Below, piece by piece: positions 52,466 through 63,812 of a stretch of 64,000 nucleotides of DNA. Source of the DNA: Leptidea sinapis (taxonomy: Eukaryota; Arthropoda; Insecta; Lepidoptera; Pieridae); assembly GCF_905404315.1 (NCBI RefSeq), contig NC_066309.1, positions 7,502,001 to 7,566,000 on the forward strand, in the 5' to 3' direction. The position numbers and the translations under genes were made by a program. Each line of letters begins with the position of its first letter. Positions within the stretch are counted from its first letter, which is position 1. Under the pieces are notes generated by a model. It worked only from the letters and a program-made list of their open reading frames with translations. It made no database searches and was not told where the DNA came from.

Positions 52466-52867
52466 CATTGACCTCTACTATATACCACTGGACTAGCGGC
52501 TGTAAAAGTGCTTTAGTGCCTGTTTGATATTCACCATTTTGGTGCCGTTGGCCATGTCGCGAGAGTCTGCGGTACTAAAACTAGTGATGACAACCGCAGA
52601 CAACATCGATAGATGGTGGGAAACAATTTACAAAAAAAAAAAATTATTTATAAAGTATAAATAGCACGGAAAACGGACGAAATTAATTCAAAATGCAAAA
52701 ATACTTCAGAGTATTGTACGTTCCTTCGCAGAAATTTGTTTTCTACTTCAAAATAAGTTCTCTGGACGCTCGTGAGTGGTGCTTATAATTATAATAAATA
52801 GACACAAAGAAATGATGTCAAACATAATATGGAACAGACTGTCCACTGGTATTTATACAGGTCAGTG
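52466..52867. mobile_element. 8-bp-TSD MITE (hAT or P type), copy 2, 402 bp
   Basis: The left end CATTGACCTCTACTATATAC and reversed right end CACTGACCTGTATAAATACC; interior TTGATATTCACCATTTTGGT and AGAGTCTGCGGTACTAAAAC match 28607-28994. The flanks AAGGTGTC (52458-52465) and AAGGTTTC (52868-52875) agree at 7 of 8. Confidence 0.75.
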
Positions 52868-52869
52868 AA

Positions 52870-53340
52870 GGTTTCGGTTGGCGCTGCAGGTTGGTAGCTG
52901 CTGCAGGACACGTGAGAGTTAAGTACTTAACTGTTATAATAATTATTCGTTATTTTCTACTTTTTTCTGTTCAGATATTATTATCCCTACAAGTATCTCT
53001 TAATAATCTAATAGTGTCACCCTTTGTGAATATTAAATGAGGCTAGTAAGTGTAATTTAAGTTTTTCAACATAAATAAAATTTATTAAAGATTCCTCAAC
53101 TTGTTGGATGTATATTATACAGAAAAAATGTCCGTGAGTGATAAATGACTGTATATGTTGTTATATGATTTAAAAGATGGACTGGGAGTTTCTTATATTT
53201 TTTCCCCATGCCAAAGCCCCTTTACGAACTGATGTAGCTTCGTGAAGTTTAAATAAATATATTTCTAAAATTATGGTAGTTTACTTTAATATCAAGGTTA
53301 AAATAAGTTTATTTATTAATTTAAAGCTTTATAATAAATA
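52870..53340. other. AT-rich stretch, nothing recognised
   Basis: No feature could be supported. Confidence 0.4.
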
Positions 53341-53344
53341 AATC

Positions 53345-53484
53345 ATTTTATTTCAGGCTACAAGGCCCATAAAATAAATACCTTATAATCTATCATACAT
53401 ATTTATATAACTTAAATCTACGTCACATTTTCGCGGTGATGTGAGGCGCGGGTTCGGTAACTTCCGGCGGTCAGTGACGTCCGC
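53345..53484 (-). pseudogene. 5'-truncated copy of the ORF1-type element
   Basis: The reverse complement matches 23145-23290: GCGGACGTCACTGACCGCCG, GAACCCGCGCCTCACATCAC, the same TGA stop context, TTATTTTATGGGCCTTGTAG and the AAATAAA signal. Only the last 23 codons and the 3' UTR remain. Truncation at the 5' side with the 3' end kept is the LINE-type pattern. Confidence 0.85.
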
Positions 53485-53489
53485 AATCA

Positions 53490-54070
53490 TTAATCATTAA
53501 GAAAGTCATCTATGTTATATTATTAAAACTAATTTGAAGATGTTTCCCTAATCTAATATAATATGAGTTTTAATGATCTAATTAAATAATACTTCCATTA
53601 ATAATATTATGTACTTGCAATAATTTTAAAACACCACTCTTGTCGGTCACAAGTAATACAATAGTTATTTGTTCAACAAGTGAGCAAAGTTATTTTTTGC
53701 TGCTGACTTTAAATCACGAATTGGCGAAGTAGTGTAGAATTGAACCACGAGCGTAGCGAGTGATTTAAGCGCACGAGAAAAAAAAAATTGCTCTCGTGTG
53801 AAACATACAACTTTTCACCTCGACTAGCGAGAAAAGTATTATAGGTTATATATAGAAAGAGAAACAATGTTTATTATAAATATCAAACCACCAATAAAAA
53901 TTTATAAATCTAAATTTCGATAAGTAATATATAAATTTTTGTGACAATGCGATAATACGCTAGGCTAAAATGAGTTTCGGAACGCACCGGATCGCATTGT
54001 TTATTTTTTTAACGTGGACTAATTCCCGGATGTATGGTCAGGTGGAGTTCGAAATTTAAATCACTTTACG
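53490..54070. other. Unidentified, with Cys-free GC patches
   Basis: ACCACGAGCGTAGCGAGTGA and TCGTGTGAAACATACAACTT (53745-53815) look like part of an unassigned lepidopteran repeat. The boundaries are not clear. Confidence 0.35.
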
Positions 54071-54075
54071 TCACG

Positions 54076-54104
54076 CTCGCAGCAAAAAGCGTTTTTGCTG
54101 CGAG
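54076..54104. repeat. Perfect 13-bp-arm hairpin
   Basis: CTCGCAGCAAAAA, a GCG loop, then TTTTTGCTGCGAG. Confidence 0.85.
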
Positions 54105-54109
54105 ATTTC

Positions 54110-55115
54110 ACGTAGCAATAGCGCCCTTTTTATGCTGGAGAGGTGAAAATATAAAAAGGTCTAACAAAAAATACATCTCATTATTACAGAGAACTTCAAT
54201 ATGAAAGTAATAATCTCTATTACAGTGGACTGTATGCATAAAAAGGCCAAGTAATTAGAACAATGTGGTCAAAGGGATATTGCTACGCCGTTGTTTGACT
54301 GGTTTATTAAGAAAATGGGAGGCTGCTACGGGTAATTGATTTTCTTATGTACATTATATCGGTATATATAATTTATTTTCTTATATTAAAATTTCTAGTT
54401 GACCTCTGATGTTTATTTAAGCATAATATATTTATAGTTCTGTATAATTTATTAGTTATTTAGTAAATGACTTGATTATCCACATCCACAGTTCATCTGT
54501 TTGTAAATGGAACTCTGGTCTATATAAATTCCTTAATTAGTTTAAATTATTTTAATAAATCTTAATATTATTACCATAAATATTCCTGTCTATTTGTCCA
54601 AATATATATATTTTCTCTGTCTTTTTCTTTTATAATATTACATCACCCAAAGCTAGTTTTAAAATCGCTGTTATTGTTGTATTTTAATAGTTATTAATTT
54701 ATGCTAAACTAGCTGTGTACACTCCCTCGTGGAGTTGCAGCCTATCTTGTATTTAACTGATAGTTTATTTTGTTAATTATGTATTTGTTGTAATTCTGTT
54801 GTGTGTACCTATTAAATAAATAAATAAATTAGTTAAACAATCGGTTATTAAGACGAGCAGGTTATGAAGCTTGGGAATTAAATAATCTACTTCAAGATAT
54901 TAATTTATTTTTGTGCTGCAATGAAGAATTGTCCTTATGAACTAAAACTCACTTGAATGTACTCCAAGCTCACTTTTTTATTTTATCATTTTTAATACAA
55001 CTTTATGTAACTATTTACTCACCCAACATTACGTTTAACAGCGAGATGCACTCATTAGTTTAATTCGTAACCTACAAATTGCCTACATAATTCACAAAAA
55101 TAAACTAGATATTGT
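54110..55115. other. AT-rich stretch, nothing firm
   Basis: 54715-54835 (CTGTGTACACTCCCTCGTGG then AAATAAATAAATAAAT) looks like the 3' end of an unassigned retroelement. No code is present. Confidence 0.35.
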
Positions 55116-55121
55116 ACTTGA

Positions 55122-55190
55122 ATATATTCAAATTCAAATATTTGTGTTCAAAATAGGATATGACATCACTTATTGAAAGTAATAAACGAC
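55122..55190 (-). repeat. LINE-A 3' UTR fragment
   Basis: TCAAATTCAAATATTTGTGT and CATCACTTATTGAAAGT are the inverted LINE-A tail. Confidence 0.75.
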
Positions 55191-55221
55191 CACTTGCGTT
55201 TTAGGCAATACTTAAAAAAAA

Positions 55222-55259
55222 GATTGCGTCAGACACCAATCGCGCATTGTGACGCAATC
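55222..55259. repeat. Hairpin with 10-bp exact arms
   Basis: GATTGCGTCA and TGACGCAATC enclose an 18-base loop. Confidence 0.75.
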
Positions 55260-55464
55260 ACATTCCAGATTTAAGATGTGTCCGTTGGTAATTATGTGAG
55301 TTAAAGAGGCTGCATAAATTCCTTGGTTAGGTAAAAACGTAAAAATAAGAATATAATGCATTGGACTTTCAACGTTAATCTCGTAGCTTTAAGAAGTAAC
55401 CTGCTCCGATAAAAGCCCATCGATTTTTCCAAATCCCTGTATCTAAAATCTAAATATCGGCGAT

Positions 55465-55690
55465 GACTAGTCGCTAAGCTCCTTGAAAACCACACTGTGG
55501 AGAACCGCCACAAATCCGGATGGTGGGGATGATATCCTAACTTGTGGCGTGTCGTGCGAAGGTGGAATTCGGCGGCAGGAATCAGGTGAAACAGCTCCTC
55601 GGCACACTCCCCGTGATAAATGCGGTAGAAGACACTATGAAGCAATGTCTATTCGCAACTCCAAGTGATACAGCCCTTACCGTACCTTAT
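55465..55690 (-). pseudogene. LINE-B copy, middle part
   Basis: The minus strand reads YRIYHGECAEELFHLIPAAE, FHLRTTRHKLGYHPHHPDLW and RFSTVWFSRSL. The terminal FLKGRQRS part is missing, so both ends are cut. Confidence 0.75.
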
Positions 55691-55694
55691 TTAC

Positions 55695-56330
55695 TACTAA
55701 GCAATGTCTCGCGGTTTCACTCGCCTAGATCGACCGATCTCGTCTCTACCGAGTGGAAAGTCTTCTAAGTCGGACCATACATTTATTTTTGTTAACATAA
55801 AAGTTTTCTTTCACTTAGTGACTATTTTATGATTGCAATAACATCTTTAGATTTCCATTTTTAAATTCGTTATATCTTTTGAATAGAATGCCCGATTTTA
55901 ATAATTTAAAAAGTATTTTACAGGTTTTATATCTGTCTTGACAAAAATGTCATTTTATGGTTTATTGATTAATTCAAAGATATGAATAATATGGTTTGAT
56001 AATTGTCGGCACTAGGATTCACTGAGCACAAATTCAATAAATATATAAGCTTCTTTCTAGGCTTACTCTAAAAATAAATACTTACTATAAATAAAGTGGG
56101 TTATATTATAGAGGATAATGATTCATGGTGTTTCTTCTCCCCATGTCAAAGCCCGTTTACGAGCTTCATGACATTTACTCAGTGTTATTGCAGTATGTTA
56201 TGTTATTGTCACTCCCTATGGTAAATAAATGAATTGTATTGAATAAATAAATATTGCAAGGTAATGCGATTAACAAGACCAAAATAAATATTAACATAAA
56301 ATCTACTAAGAAGGAAAGCACTAAAAACTT
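55695..56330. other. No recognised element
   Basis: Nothing could be supported. Confidence 0.4.
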
Positions 56331-56334
56331 TCAA

Positions 56335-56896
56335 ACAAAAGGAGGACAAACCAGCGTACGGGACACCTGGTGTTAAGTGATCACCACTGCCCACATTCTC
56401 TTGCAACACGAGAGGTATCATAGGAGCGTTGCTGGCCTTTAAGGAAGGTCTTCGTGCTGTTTTTGAAGGTACCCATGTCGTATCGTCCCGGAAACACCGC
56501 ATAAGGATGCTCATTCCACAGCTTTGTAGTAGTCACCAGTGGGAGGCTCCTTTGCACAGGATGCCGGCTAGATTATGGGTACCACAACGGCGCCTATTTC
56601 GGCCGTGAAGCAGTAATGTGTAAGCATTACTGTGATTCGGTCTGAAGGGCGCCGTAGCTAGTGAAATTATTGGGCAAATGAGACTTAACATCTTATGTCT
56701 CAAAGTGACGAGCGCAATTGTAGTGCCGCTCAGAATTTTTGAGTTTTTCAAGAATCCTGAGCGGCACTGCATTGTAATGGACAGGGCGTATCAATTCAAT
56801 TCAGTAAAATAAAAAAACCTTGAAAACCGCACTGTAGAGGACCGCCACACTTCCAGATGGTGGAGATGATATCCTAATTTGTGGCGTGTCGTATTA
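56335..56896 (-). pseudogene. LINE-B copy split by repeat C
   Basis: The 3' part (56335-56532) and upstream part (56813-56896, CCTTGAAAACCGCACTGTAG) flank repeat C. Relative to intact copies about 14 bases (CGTGGAAGAAAGCT) are missing at the junction. Minus-strand residues include PSLKASNAPMIPLVLQENV-type 3' frame shadow; the true frame gives the NELPCAVFPG region. Confidence 0.75.
56533..56812 (+). repeat. Repeat C, copy 11, inserted in LINE-B
   Basis: ACCAGTGGGAGGCTCCTTTG to GACAGGGCGTATCAATTCAA, then an A-rich end TCAGTAAAATAAAAAAA. Both stems are well paired. This is the best-preserved copy in the window. Confidence 0.85.
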
Positions 56897-56899
56897 AGT

Positions 56900-57425
56900 A
56901 TTTATTAATTTATATTAACAAGATTCCTCTTAAAAAAAAGTAAATTTTGCCTCCAGTGTATACATAATATGTGATTATTCTTGTAGATCTGAAACTGATC
57001 TGATCCAGTTGTAAATTTCCAAAAATAAAACAAGAAACAATTTGAATTCAACTATATTTTCATAACTTAAGAAAAACAAATGAGTTAAAATCAGTGGCTG
57101 TGAGACTTTTCCACGAGTTGAATATATTGCTGGATTAAATCGATACAAGTCTTCAATATAACTTTTTCTGAAATAAAAAAATAGATTATGCAAACGATAA
57201 TGTATGGTGAAATAAAGGTGTCTTTAGTTTGTAATATTCGAGTGGTCAGAGGGGTCTTGAAATGACAACAGCAGAGTTACAGCGAAATAAGACTCACAAC
57301 TCTTACACTTACTCTCAATAACTTATTGAAGGAACTTCAGCTACTAGAGCGTATCGAGTACTCGAGGAACCATGAGCTATGAAGAACTAAGAGGAACTGC
57401 CTATACGGCCGGGCGGAGGACCTTA
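56900..57425. other. No recognised element
   Basis: Nothing could be supported. Confidence 0.4.
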
Positions 57426-57429
57426 TATC

Positions 57430-57541
57430 TCAATATAATCTAAACATCATTTAGCTGGAATAGTAATCTAAATAAACAATAACTTATAACTTAATATAAA
57501 TATCATTTAGCTAGAATAGTAATCTAAATAAATAATAACAT
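57430..57541. repeat. Tandem duplication, 56-bp period
   Basis: ATCATTTAGCTGGAATAGTA at 57446 and ATCATTTAGCTAGAATAGTA at 57502, each followed by ATCTAAATAAA. Confidence 0.85.
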
Positions 57542-57744
57542 CGACTTCGCTTTAGTGGTCAAATTACTAAGAATATCAATCTAAACAATGTTTTCCAATA
57601 GTCGTTATCAAATGGTCCTATGGTGAATAGATTTTATATCATGTCCATTTAATACCAAAAGTTAATAATATGCAAATATTACAAGTTTACAAGCATTAAG
57701 AAAATATTGAACGATACGAGTCTGCCATATTCACAACATTATTA

Positions 57745-58095
57745 GAAATATCCGGACGACCTAGCCTTGCTCGGATTTTTAAGGGTGTACAAAACTTGAA
57801 CAAAAAAACTGGAAGACATCGGTTCGAATCCAGATGATCCGAACCGGGGTCACCCAATGTCCCATCTGAGCTATTAGTCTTGTATATAGTGGCAAAAATT
57901 ACCTTTGTATTCTAATGTTACTGTAGCTGTTACTCATTAAAACACGGATAAAACTACAATTTTTAAATTGAAACCTAGCTAGATCTATTTCGCGCCCCCC
58001 AACTACCTGTATACTAAATTTTATTAAAATATTTGGAGCCGTTTCCGAGATTCAGATTATATATATACAAGAATTGCTCGTTTAAAGGTATAAGA
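57745..58095 (+). repeat. Lepidopteran interspersed repeat, unassigned
   Basis: It begins GACGACCTAGCCTTGCTCGG and ends TTTCCGAGATTCAGATTATA TATATACAAGAATTGCTCGT, phrases I associate with a common lepidopteran non-autonomous repeat. A B-box-like GGTTCGAATCCAG at 57813 may be an older SINE inside. Confidence 0.5.
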
Positions 58096-58360
58096 TATAA
58101 CCTCAGATCAATGAATGTTTAATGGCCTGACATTCTATAATTTTATGAAATTCTTGCCTCGATTATGTTGTTAAAACGCAAGGTATTAAGAGTAATTAAT
58201 ATCATAACAGTTACGATTTTTTCACGGGCATTTGCTTGCATTTAGTTCGTGTTCCTACTTTTATAATAAACAAATATTGTATTAATACGATTGCAATGCG
58301 CTTGCAAATTTACGCTTTTAGGAAATCTTAAGGACAAGAATAAATAAGAAAAAATTATAA

Positions 58361-58767
58361 TCCCTATCCCTACTAATATTATAAATGTGAATGTAAGCAT
58401 GTTTGATATGCTTTTACGCCTCAACCCCTGAAACGATTCTGATGAAATTTAGTCCAGATACGAGAACTTGGGAAAGGACATATCTATCGTGAATAAAAGG
58501 CTTGGCGGGGTTGAAATAGGGGGTGGAAATTTGTATGATAGTTCGTCACTATCGAAGGTACCATGAAACTTTTAAATATTTGTCCTAGCGTTTTTAAAAT
58601 TTACACCTATCTCTGGTGAAAAATGGGGATGAAAGTCCTGTAGTTGGTAGGTTATAAAAATGTATTAGCCACAGCAGTTTGTTATGTAGTATTTGAAAAT
58701 TGAGTATATAAAAAAATGCTGCTCAAAGTAACTATTTCAAGTGCACGAAGTCGCGGGTAAAAGTTAG
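58361..58767 (+). mobile_element. Helitron-like element of a second family
   Basis: It starts TCCCTACTAATATTATAAAT and contains AACGATTCTGATGAAATTTA. It ends CACGAAGTCGCGGGTAAAAG TTAG followed by T. This 5' and 3' pair is typical of lepidopteran non-autonomous Helitrons, with CTAG decayed to TTAG. Confidence 0.75.
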
Positions 58768-58769
58768 TG

Positions 58770-59410
58770 AAATTATACATTTGACACTATTAATAGCACT
58801 GTATATTAGAAGTTATATCTGAGGTTTTCAAGATGCACTTTTGTTTCTATGGATTTGATAACTCATTGTATTATTGTTTTGAACTGAAATACATTATTAA
58901 GTAGCAAGAAATTATTAAAACTAAAACTTTAGGGAATGTTTACTTGTGTAGGTACGTGGACTGGAAATACCATGACGCGGACGTCTGAGATTAGGGTGAA
59001 ACAATTCTGTGCGAGCACAAACATTACCCATGTCAGAATTGCGGCGATTCAGGGCATTGTGGACATGCAAATGATTGTTTATGACATACATAATATTATA
59101 TAATACCATATGAAGAGAAAAGCTGAAGAGCATGCATTTTATATTTAAGTACTGCGACGAGGAAAAAAAATTACTCGTAGTCACACTGGTGTGACAAATT
59201 TGTGTGACCACGAGTTGGGAATGCCCGGAACGCGTCATTGTACTGGACTTTTATTCTGCTCAGCTTTCTGCAAGAACGTTATCCCCAGCTGGCAGGTATA
59301 CATGCCTAAACAGTACGCAATGCGGTTACGTTCATTGATGCATTGCAAAATTTAGTAGGTCTACGCATATTTAGACAAATTATTTGTTAGTGTACTACAG
59401 ATTCCCTGAA
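58770..59410. other. No recognised element
   Basis: A short imperfect inverted repeat (ACTCGTAGTCACAC/GTGTGACCACGAGT) lies at 59172-59214. No gene is supported. Confidence 0.4.
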
Positions 59411-59415
59411 GTACA

Positions 59416-59812
59416 AAAACAACCGACTTCTAAAAATAACTATTCAAAAACATAAGATATTATTACGATATGCACTAAAAAGTAACATAAACTAACATAA
59501 GATACAATCTAAGTAATTTATCTAATTCTAGCTACAATTATTGTTATTTTTTAATTCGGTGTCAGCCAAGGTAGGTTTGTAAGTGTATACATAGTTGTAG
59601 GTCAGATGTGCTTGTGTCGCACGTGCAACGTGACAAGACAAGAGGCGAGGGAGGTGCCGTGGCGGGAGGACACCGATTAAATAAATAACAATAATAATTG
59701 TAACTTAAAATTAGATTAATTTAGAGTGTATAAAAATACGCAATTATTTTTTAATTTTTAGGGCATATATCTACGAATAATTTTTTTTGAAGTCAGTTGT
59801 TTTTTGTAAAAA
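59416..59812. mobile_element. Candidate element with AACCGACTTC ends
   Basis: AAAAACAACCGACTTCTAAA on the left and GAAGTCAGTTGTTTTTTG on the right are inverted. The interior has a GC-rich core (GAGGTGCCGTGGCGGGAGGA). It is loosely related to repeat H. Confidence 0.5.
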
Positions 59813-59814
59813 TT

Positions 59815-60255
59815 TTTTGGCTTGACCTTATTAAATTGATGTGTCCATTTTGTTTACAAAAAAATAATGTTTCAACTATGGTGAATTTTAAATTCGTCAT
59901 ATTATTAAATTATTATAATTAACAACTTAAATATGTTGTGTGAAAATAATACAGTCCCTACATTCAAAGAAAGGTTGTGTAAAAGGGTTTTCGCAAATCG
60001 CTGCCTACCTATTATCCTGTAATGAATGAATTTCAAAAACCCCAGCGTTTGCACGAGGGTCGTGTGAGACGTACGAGGTGTACGGGGTACGGGGTGTGGG
60101 AGATGTCCGTCACATGATCCGATCGTCGGCTGATTGATGACGCCGATTAGTGATGCCCAACCCGCCCCGGAATAAATTGTCGACCGCGTTTTTGCTTCAA
60201 ACACTCTATTGAACGTTTCCATATGTGGAAATATTAACTTTATTTAAGAGTGGGA
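59815..60255. other. GC-rich patch, unidentified
   Basis: 60045-60190 (GGGTCGTGTGAGACGTACGA, GTGATGCCCAACCCGCCCCG) is GC-rich. The minus frame reads ASLIGVINQPTIGSCDGHLP. No family is recognised and no firm splice sites are seen. Confidence 0.3.
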
Positions 60256-60264
60256 TATAATTTT

Positions 60265-60433
60265 TACCAGTGGAAGGGTTATGGGTATATACCACAACGG
60301 CGCCTATTTCTGCCGTGAAGTAGTAATATGTAAACATTACTGTGTTTCGGTCTGAAGGGCGCCGTAGCTAGTGAAATTATAATCATAATTATTAATCTTA
60401 TATCTCAAGGTGACGAGCGCAGTTGTAGTGCCG
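60265..60433 (+). repeat. Repeat C, copy 12, cut at a LINE junction
   Basis: ACCAGTGGAAGGGTTATGGG to GTTGTAGTGCCGCTCA, with an AT insertion at 60380-60395. It stops where the next LINE begins. Confidence 0.75.
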
Positions 60434-60439
60434 CTCATC

Positions 60440-60790
60440 TCTCATCAACTTCATGTTTCGTTAACCAATGCTTTCGAAATATCCTCAATATTCACTGGCC
60501 CGACAAAATTTCGAGCGATCGTCTTTGGCAACGCTTTCATGAAGTCAAGCCGCAAATGGATCTGGATAGGCCACACACTCCGGAGGGATCCCAACCATAT
60601 GCCAAGGCAAGCCCTAGACTGGAACCCTCAAGGAAAACGCAAAAGTGGCCGTCCAAAGTAAACCTGGCGGCGGACTGTCATTCACGAAGCGAAAGACATC
60701 GGAAAAAACCTAGAGTGAAATTAAAAGAGATGCTCAGATGCGATGGAGATGTACTGTGGATGCCCTCTGCCCCAGCTAGGGGATACAGAG
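60440..60790 (+). pseudogene. LINE ORF2 C-terminal fragment, shifted frames
   Basis: ILNIHWPDKISSDRLWQRFH in one frame, then RKWIWIGHTLRRDPNHMPRQ, ALDWNPQGKRKSGRPK and TWRR in another, and a last piece near 60735 (MRWRCTVDAL). These match the IRWPDxISNxxLWxR and RRKWRWIGHTLRK...GKRKRGRPxxTWRR signature of insect endonuclease-RT LINEs. At least three lesions. Confidence 0.75.
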
Positions 60791-60799
60791 AAACTTAAG

Positions 60800-61165
60800 T
60801 CAAGTAAGTGAAGTCTTTTTAAGTTTTTATAAACAATGGTAATAAACTAAATGTTACATTTTTTATAGCGTAATCTTTAATAGCTACTTCGGAATTTTCT
60901 TTCTTTTTTCCATGGAGAAAAATCAATTTAACCGTATTTAGTCTCTAGTAATAATTTGATAAATAAAATAAAGAACGTACTCCTATAAGGTCAAAGGACA
61001 ACCATCAAGAACAAAGTGTCTTACACCTTTTTTGAACTCAAACATTTTTCATATTAAAAAAACAACCAAACATCAACCACTCCCTCTCTAGCTCTCCCCC
61101 CTCCCATATAGTCTATACTTGTAAGCAGCATAAACATATTAGCATAAAGAGAAATAAAGAAAAAA
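60800..61165. other. No recognised element
   Basis: Nothing could be supported. Confidence 0.4.
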
Positions 61166-61171
61166 AAAACG

Positions 61172-61432
61172 GTATTTAACGGCGCCTATTTCTGCCGTAA
61201 AGCAGTAATGTGTAAGCATTACTATGTTTCGGTCTGAACGGCGCCGTAGCTAGTGAAATTACTGGGCAAATGAGACTTAACATCTTAAGTCTCAACGTGA
61301 CGAGCGCAGCTGTAGTGCTGCTCAGAATTTTTGGGGTTTTTCAAGAATCCTGAGCGGTACTGAATTGTAATGAGCAGGGCGCATCAATTACCATCAGCTG
61401 AACGTACTGCTCGTCTCGACCCTTATTTTCAT
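61172..61432 (+). repeat. Repeat C, copy 13
   Basis: GGCGCCTATTTCTGCCGTAA to CTCGTCTCGACCCTTATTTT. It lacks the first 45 bases. Confidence 0.8.
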
Positions 61433-61439
61433 AAACACG

Positions 61440-61800
61440 AAATGGTATTTTACTTTTTAACTTTTAAAACCGTTGTTATTTAAATAGGAAACCTTCAATA
61501 CTAAGTATTGGATTAATAATATTAGATGTATAACGACGTTTGTTATTAGTTAAACGACAATTTACGCGGTTTTTCGACAAAATCAATCCCGAAGCGATCA
61601 AGCTCAAACTGCCGATTCACGAGCCTTCGTGATTCTATCTCCGTTTAAGAGTTTATATAATTTCGACTCGCTTTGTTTATTTTCTTTAATGGAACGTGAA
61701 CCAGCATTTTCTCTGTACAACGAACACAAAAGGTTTTACGTATAAAATATTATGTCAACTAGCGATACAAAACTACAAAAAGTATCGCAAGTAAACGTTA
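61440..61800. other. No recognised element
   Basis: Nothing could be supported. Confidence 0.4.
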
Positions 61801-61807
61801 AAAACTT

Positions 61808-61959
61808 ACACCCTTACAAATAAAGTGGGCTTAAAGTGTAAGCCTATTGGCTCATATGCAAAATGTGGATAATATCGCTAACAACACTGTCAATACAATA
61901 ATAATTGTGAAATTTTCCGAATGTCAAGCAGACAGCAAAATGTCTATTTGTAAACATTT
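61808..61959 (-). mobile_element. MITE-K fragment with internal deletion
   Basis: CCTTACAAATAAAGTGGGCT, ACAACACTGTCAATACAAT and AAAATGTCTATTTGTAAACA match 40298-40500 with about 60 bases missing. It is cut where a second MITE-K begins. Confidence 0.65.
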
Positions 61960-62013
61960 ACGGCCTTACAAATAAACTTGGTATAAAGTTATACCTGAGA
62001 AAGAAAGGATTGT

Positions 62014-62560
62014 GTGGTCTTATGAAACCACGGTATAAGTGAAACTTTTTTTTTACATTATAGACATTTAACTAAAGATTTTTGGAATAATATTCCATTA
62101 AGGGTACAAACATCGCTTTATCAATCTTAATTTTATACTTGGAAAATTGGAATGATAATGGGCAATAATAAAAGTAGGCTAAGTCTCCAACTAATGTTTA
62201 TATTGAACTCTGTGTCTTAGCCCTGGTTAGAAATATTGATTGAAAAGGATTAAAAATGATGAAATTTGAATACTTTTGAATACTTACAATTCTTTTTCAT
62301 GTAGCTATATATAAGTATAAAGTTTACATGGGGTGACTGGTTCCCAATACTTTTCATTCAATATTTTTAATCAGGGAGAGTACGACAAACATAATACTTA
62401 ACAATTATTAAGATTATATACACATATTTAAAGCAAACAAAATAGCGTGGAGCATTGGCACAAATGAGTAATAGTCTATACACTACACGGTCAGCTGCTG
62501 CGAACTATAGGCACCGCCCGACCGTCACGCGACATGCGTGCTCGTGCGTTCTCTTTAATG
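62014..62560 (-). repeat. Repeat J, copy 2 (longer form)
   Basis: Reversed, it reads TAGTTCGCAGCAGCTGACCG, TGTAGTGTATAGACTATTAC and then an extra segment of about 150 bases not in copy 1. AACCAGGGCTAAGACACAGA and the GTGGTTTCATAAGACCAC hairpin follow. Confidence 0.7.
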
Positions 62561-62712
62561 AGCCAAGAATATGTAAAATGTTTACAAATAGACGTTTTGC
62601 TTATGATTGGTTTATTTTGACGTATAACGTTTCCCGCGTTTATTTGCAAGGCTACCTAACATTCGGAAAACTTTAGAATTATCGTTGTATTGACAGCGTT
62701 GTCAACGATATA

Positions 62713-63021
62713 CGGCCTTTCCCAATATTCAGTCTATCTCTTACTTGAGATAAAAATCGTAACTAACGTTGACTTTTCTGTCCCAATAAACTTATCGACG
62801 GTAACTTACCTTATCCGTACACGCTGTCTGCCATTGGGACGACGTATAGCTTACAAGCGATAGAAGTTTGTATGGAAATTGGAATCCACGCGTCCCAATA
62901 TAAGGCGATAACAATGACTTATCGGGTATATTGGGACAGCTTTAGAATATTGACAGCTAATTACTGACAGTAGGAGGTAGTAATTTATCTATATTTGTAG
63001 ATAGTATATTGGGAACGGCCG
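62713..63021. mobile_element. CGGCC-ended MITE (309 bp)
   Basis: The left end CGGCCTTTCCCAATATTCAG and reversed right end CGGCCGTTCCCAATATACTA are inverted repeats. The flanks are ATA and TAA around a TA, so the target was TA or a three-base TWA. It is inserted in MITE-K. The terminal CGGCCG equals that of the MITE at 47160. Confidence 0.7.
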
Positions 63022-63109
63022 TAAGTCAACATTCTGCATATTCTTGGTTTATTCTTAAATATTACTTTAAACCATGTTTATTTGTAAGGCCATTACAGAA
63101 GAGTAACTT

Positions 63110-63515
63110 TACGCCAATTTTATTTGTAAGCCCGAAAATCAAAAAAGTAATTTCTCAGAAATATAATTAAATACTCTGCAATTTTAATGTGAAAACTTCT
63201 TTACCACACCACACCAAGCACTTTATTTTGTGGTTCCTTAATAAGACTGCACTGTCACGTTCGGTTATGTAACGCAAGTTAAGTCGAGCTAATTTGCCCA
63301 GCGAGCATTTAAGGAAGTTTCAGTTCAACAATGTTAAATACGATAGCGACCTGAGTCTTTATTTGCATAACATGTCCCAATAGTAATTTTACTCTTATGA
63401 AATAACGTTGATAACATTACTCTGTAGTCCATACTAAGAACAATAACCTGTTTTAACCCGTTTATATCTAAAGGGTTTTTTACTGTTTGTGTAATTTGCA
63501 ATATGTTGAAATTTT
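63110..63515. other. MITE-K terminal scrap, otherwise unrecognised
   Basis: TTACGCCAATTTTATTTGTAAG at 63112-63130 is a lone MITE-K end. Nothing else is seen. Confidence 0.4.
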
Positions 63516-63519
63516 TTTT

Positions 63520-63812
63520 TGAAAATAAGGGACGAGACGAGATGGACGTTCAGCTGTTGGTAATTGATACGCCCTGCCCATTACAATGATTATTGAAAAA
63601 CCCAAAAATTTAGAGCGGCACTACAATTACAGTGCTCGTCATCTTGAGACATAATTTGTCAAGTCTCGTATGCCCAGTTTCACTTGCTACGGCGCCCTTC
63701 AGACCGAAACACAGTAACCCTTACACATTACTGCTTCACGGCAGAAATAGGTGCTGTTGTAGAACCCATAATCTAGCCGGCATCCGGTGTAAAGGAGCTT
63801 CCCACTGATAAG
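63520..63812 (-). repeat. Repeat C, copy 14 (full length)
   Basis: The plus strand runs AAGGGACGAGACGAGATGGA to CCGGTGTAAAGGAGCTTCCC ACTG. The large stem is damaged by a deletion near 63590 (right arm lost). Confidence 0.8.

Larger units (their letters stand above)
61960..63103 (+). mobile_element. MITE-K copy with two insertions
   Basis: Pieces: 61960-61995 (ACGGCCTTACAAATAAACTT), 62563-62710 (ATGTAAAATGTTTACAAATA, GTTTCCCGCGTTTATTTGCA) and 63022-63103 (GTCAACATTCTGCATATTCT, TTTATTTGTAAGGCC). Between them sit repeat J (62014-62560) and a CGGCC-ended MITE (62713-63021). Confidence 0.7.

Noticed and set aside
59905..60222. 105-codon minus ORF in a GC-rich patch
   Set aside because: No family, no splice signals of quality; the second half is AT-driven.
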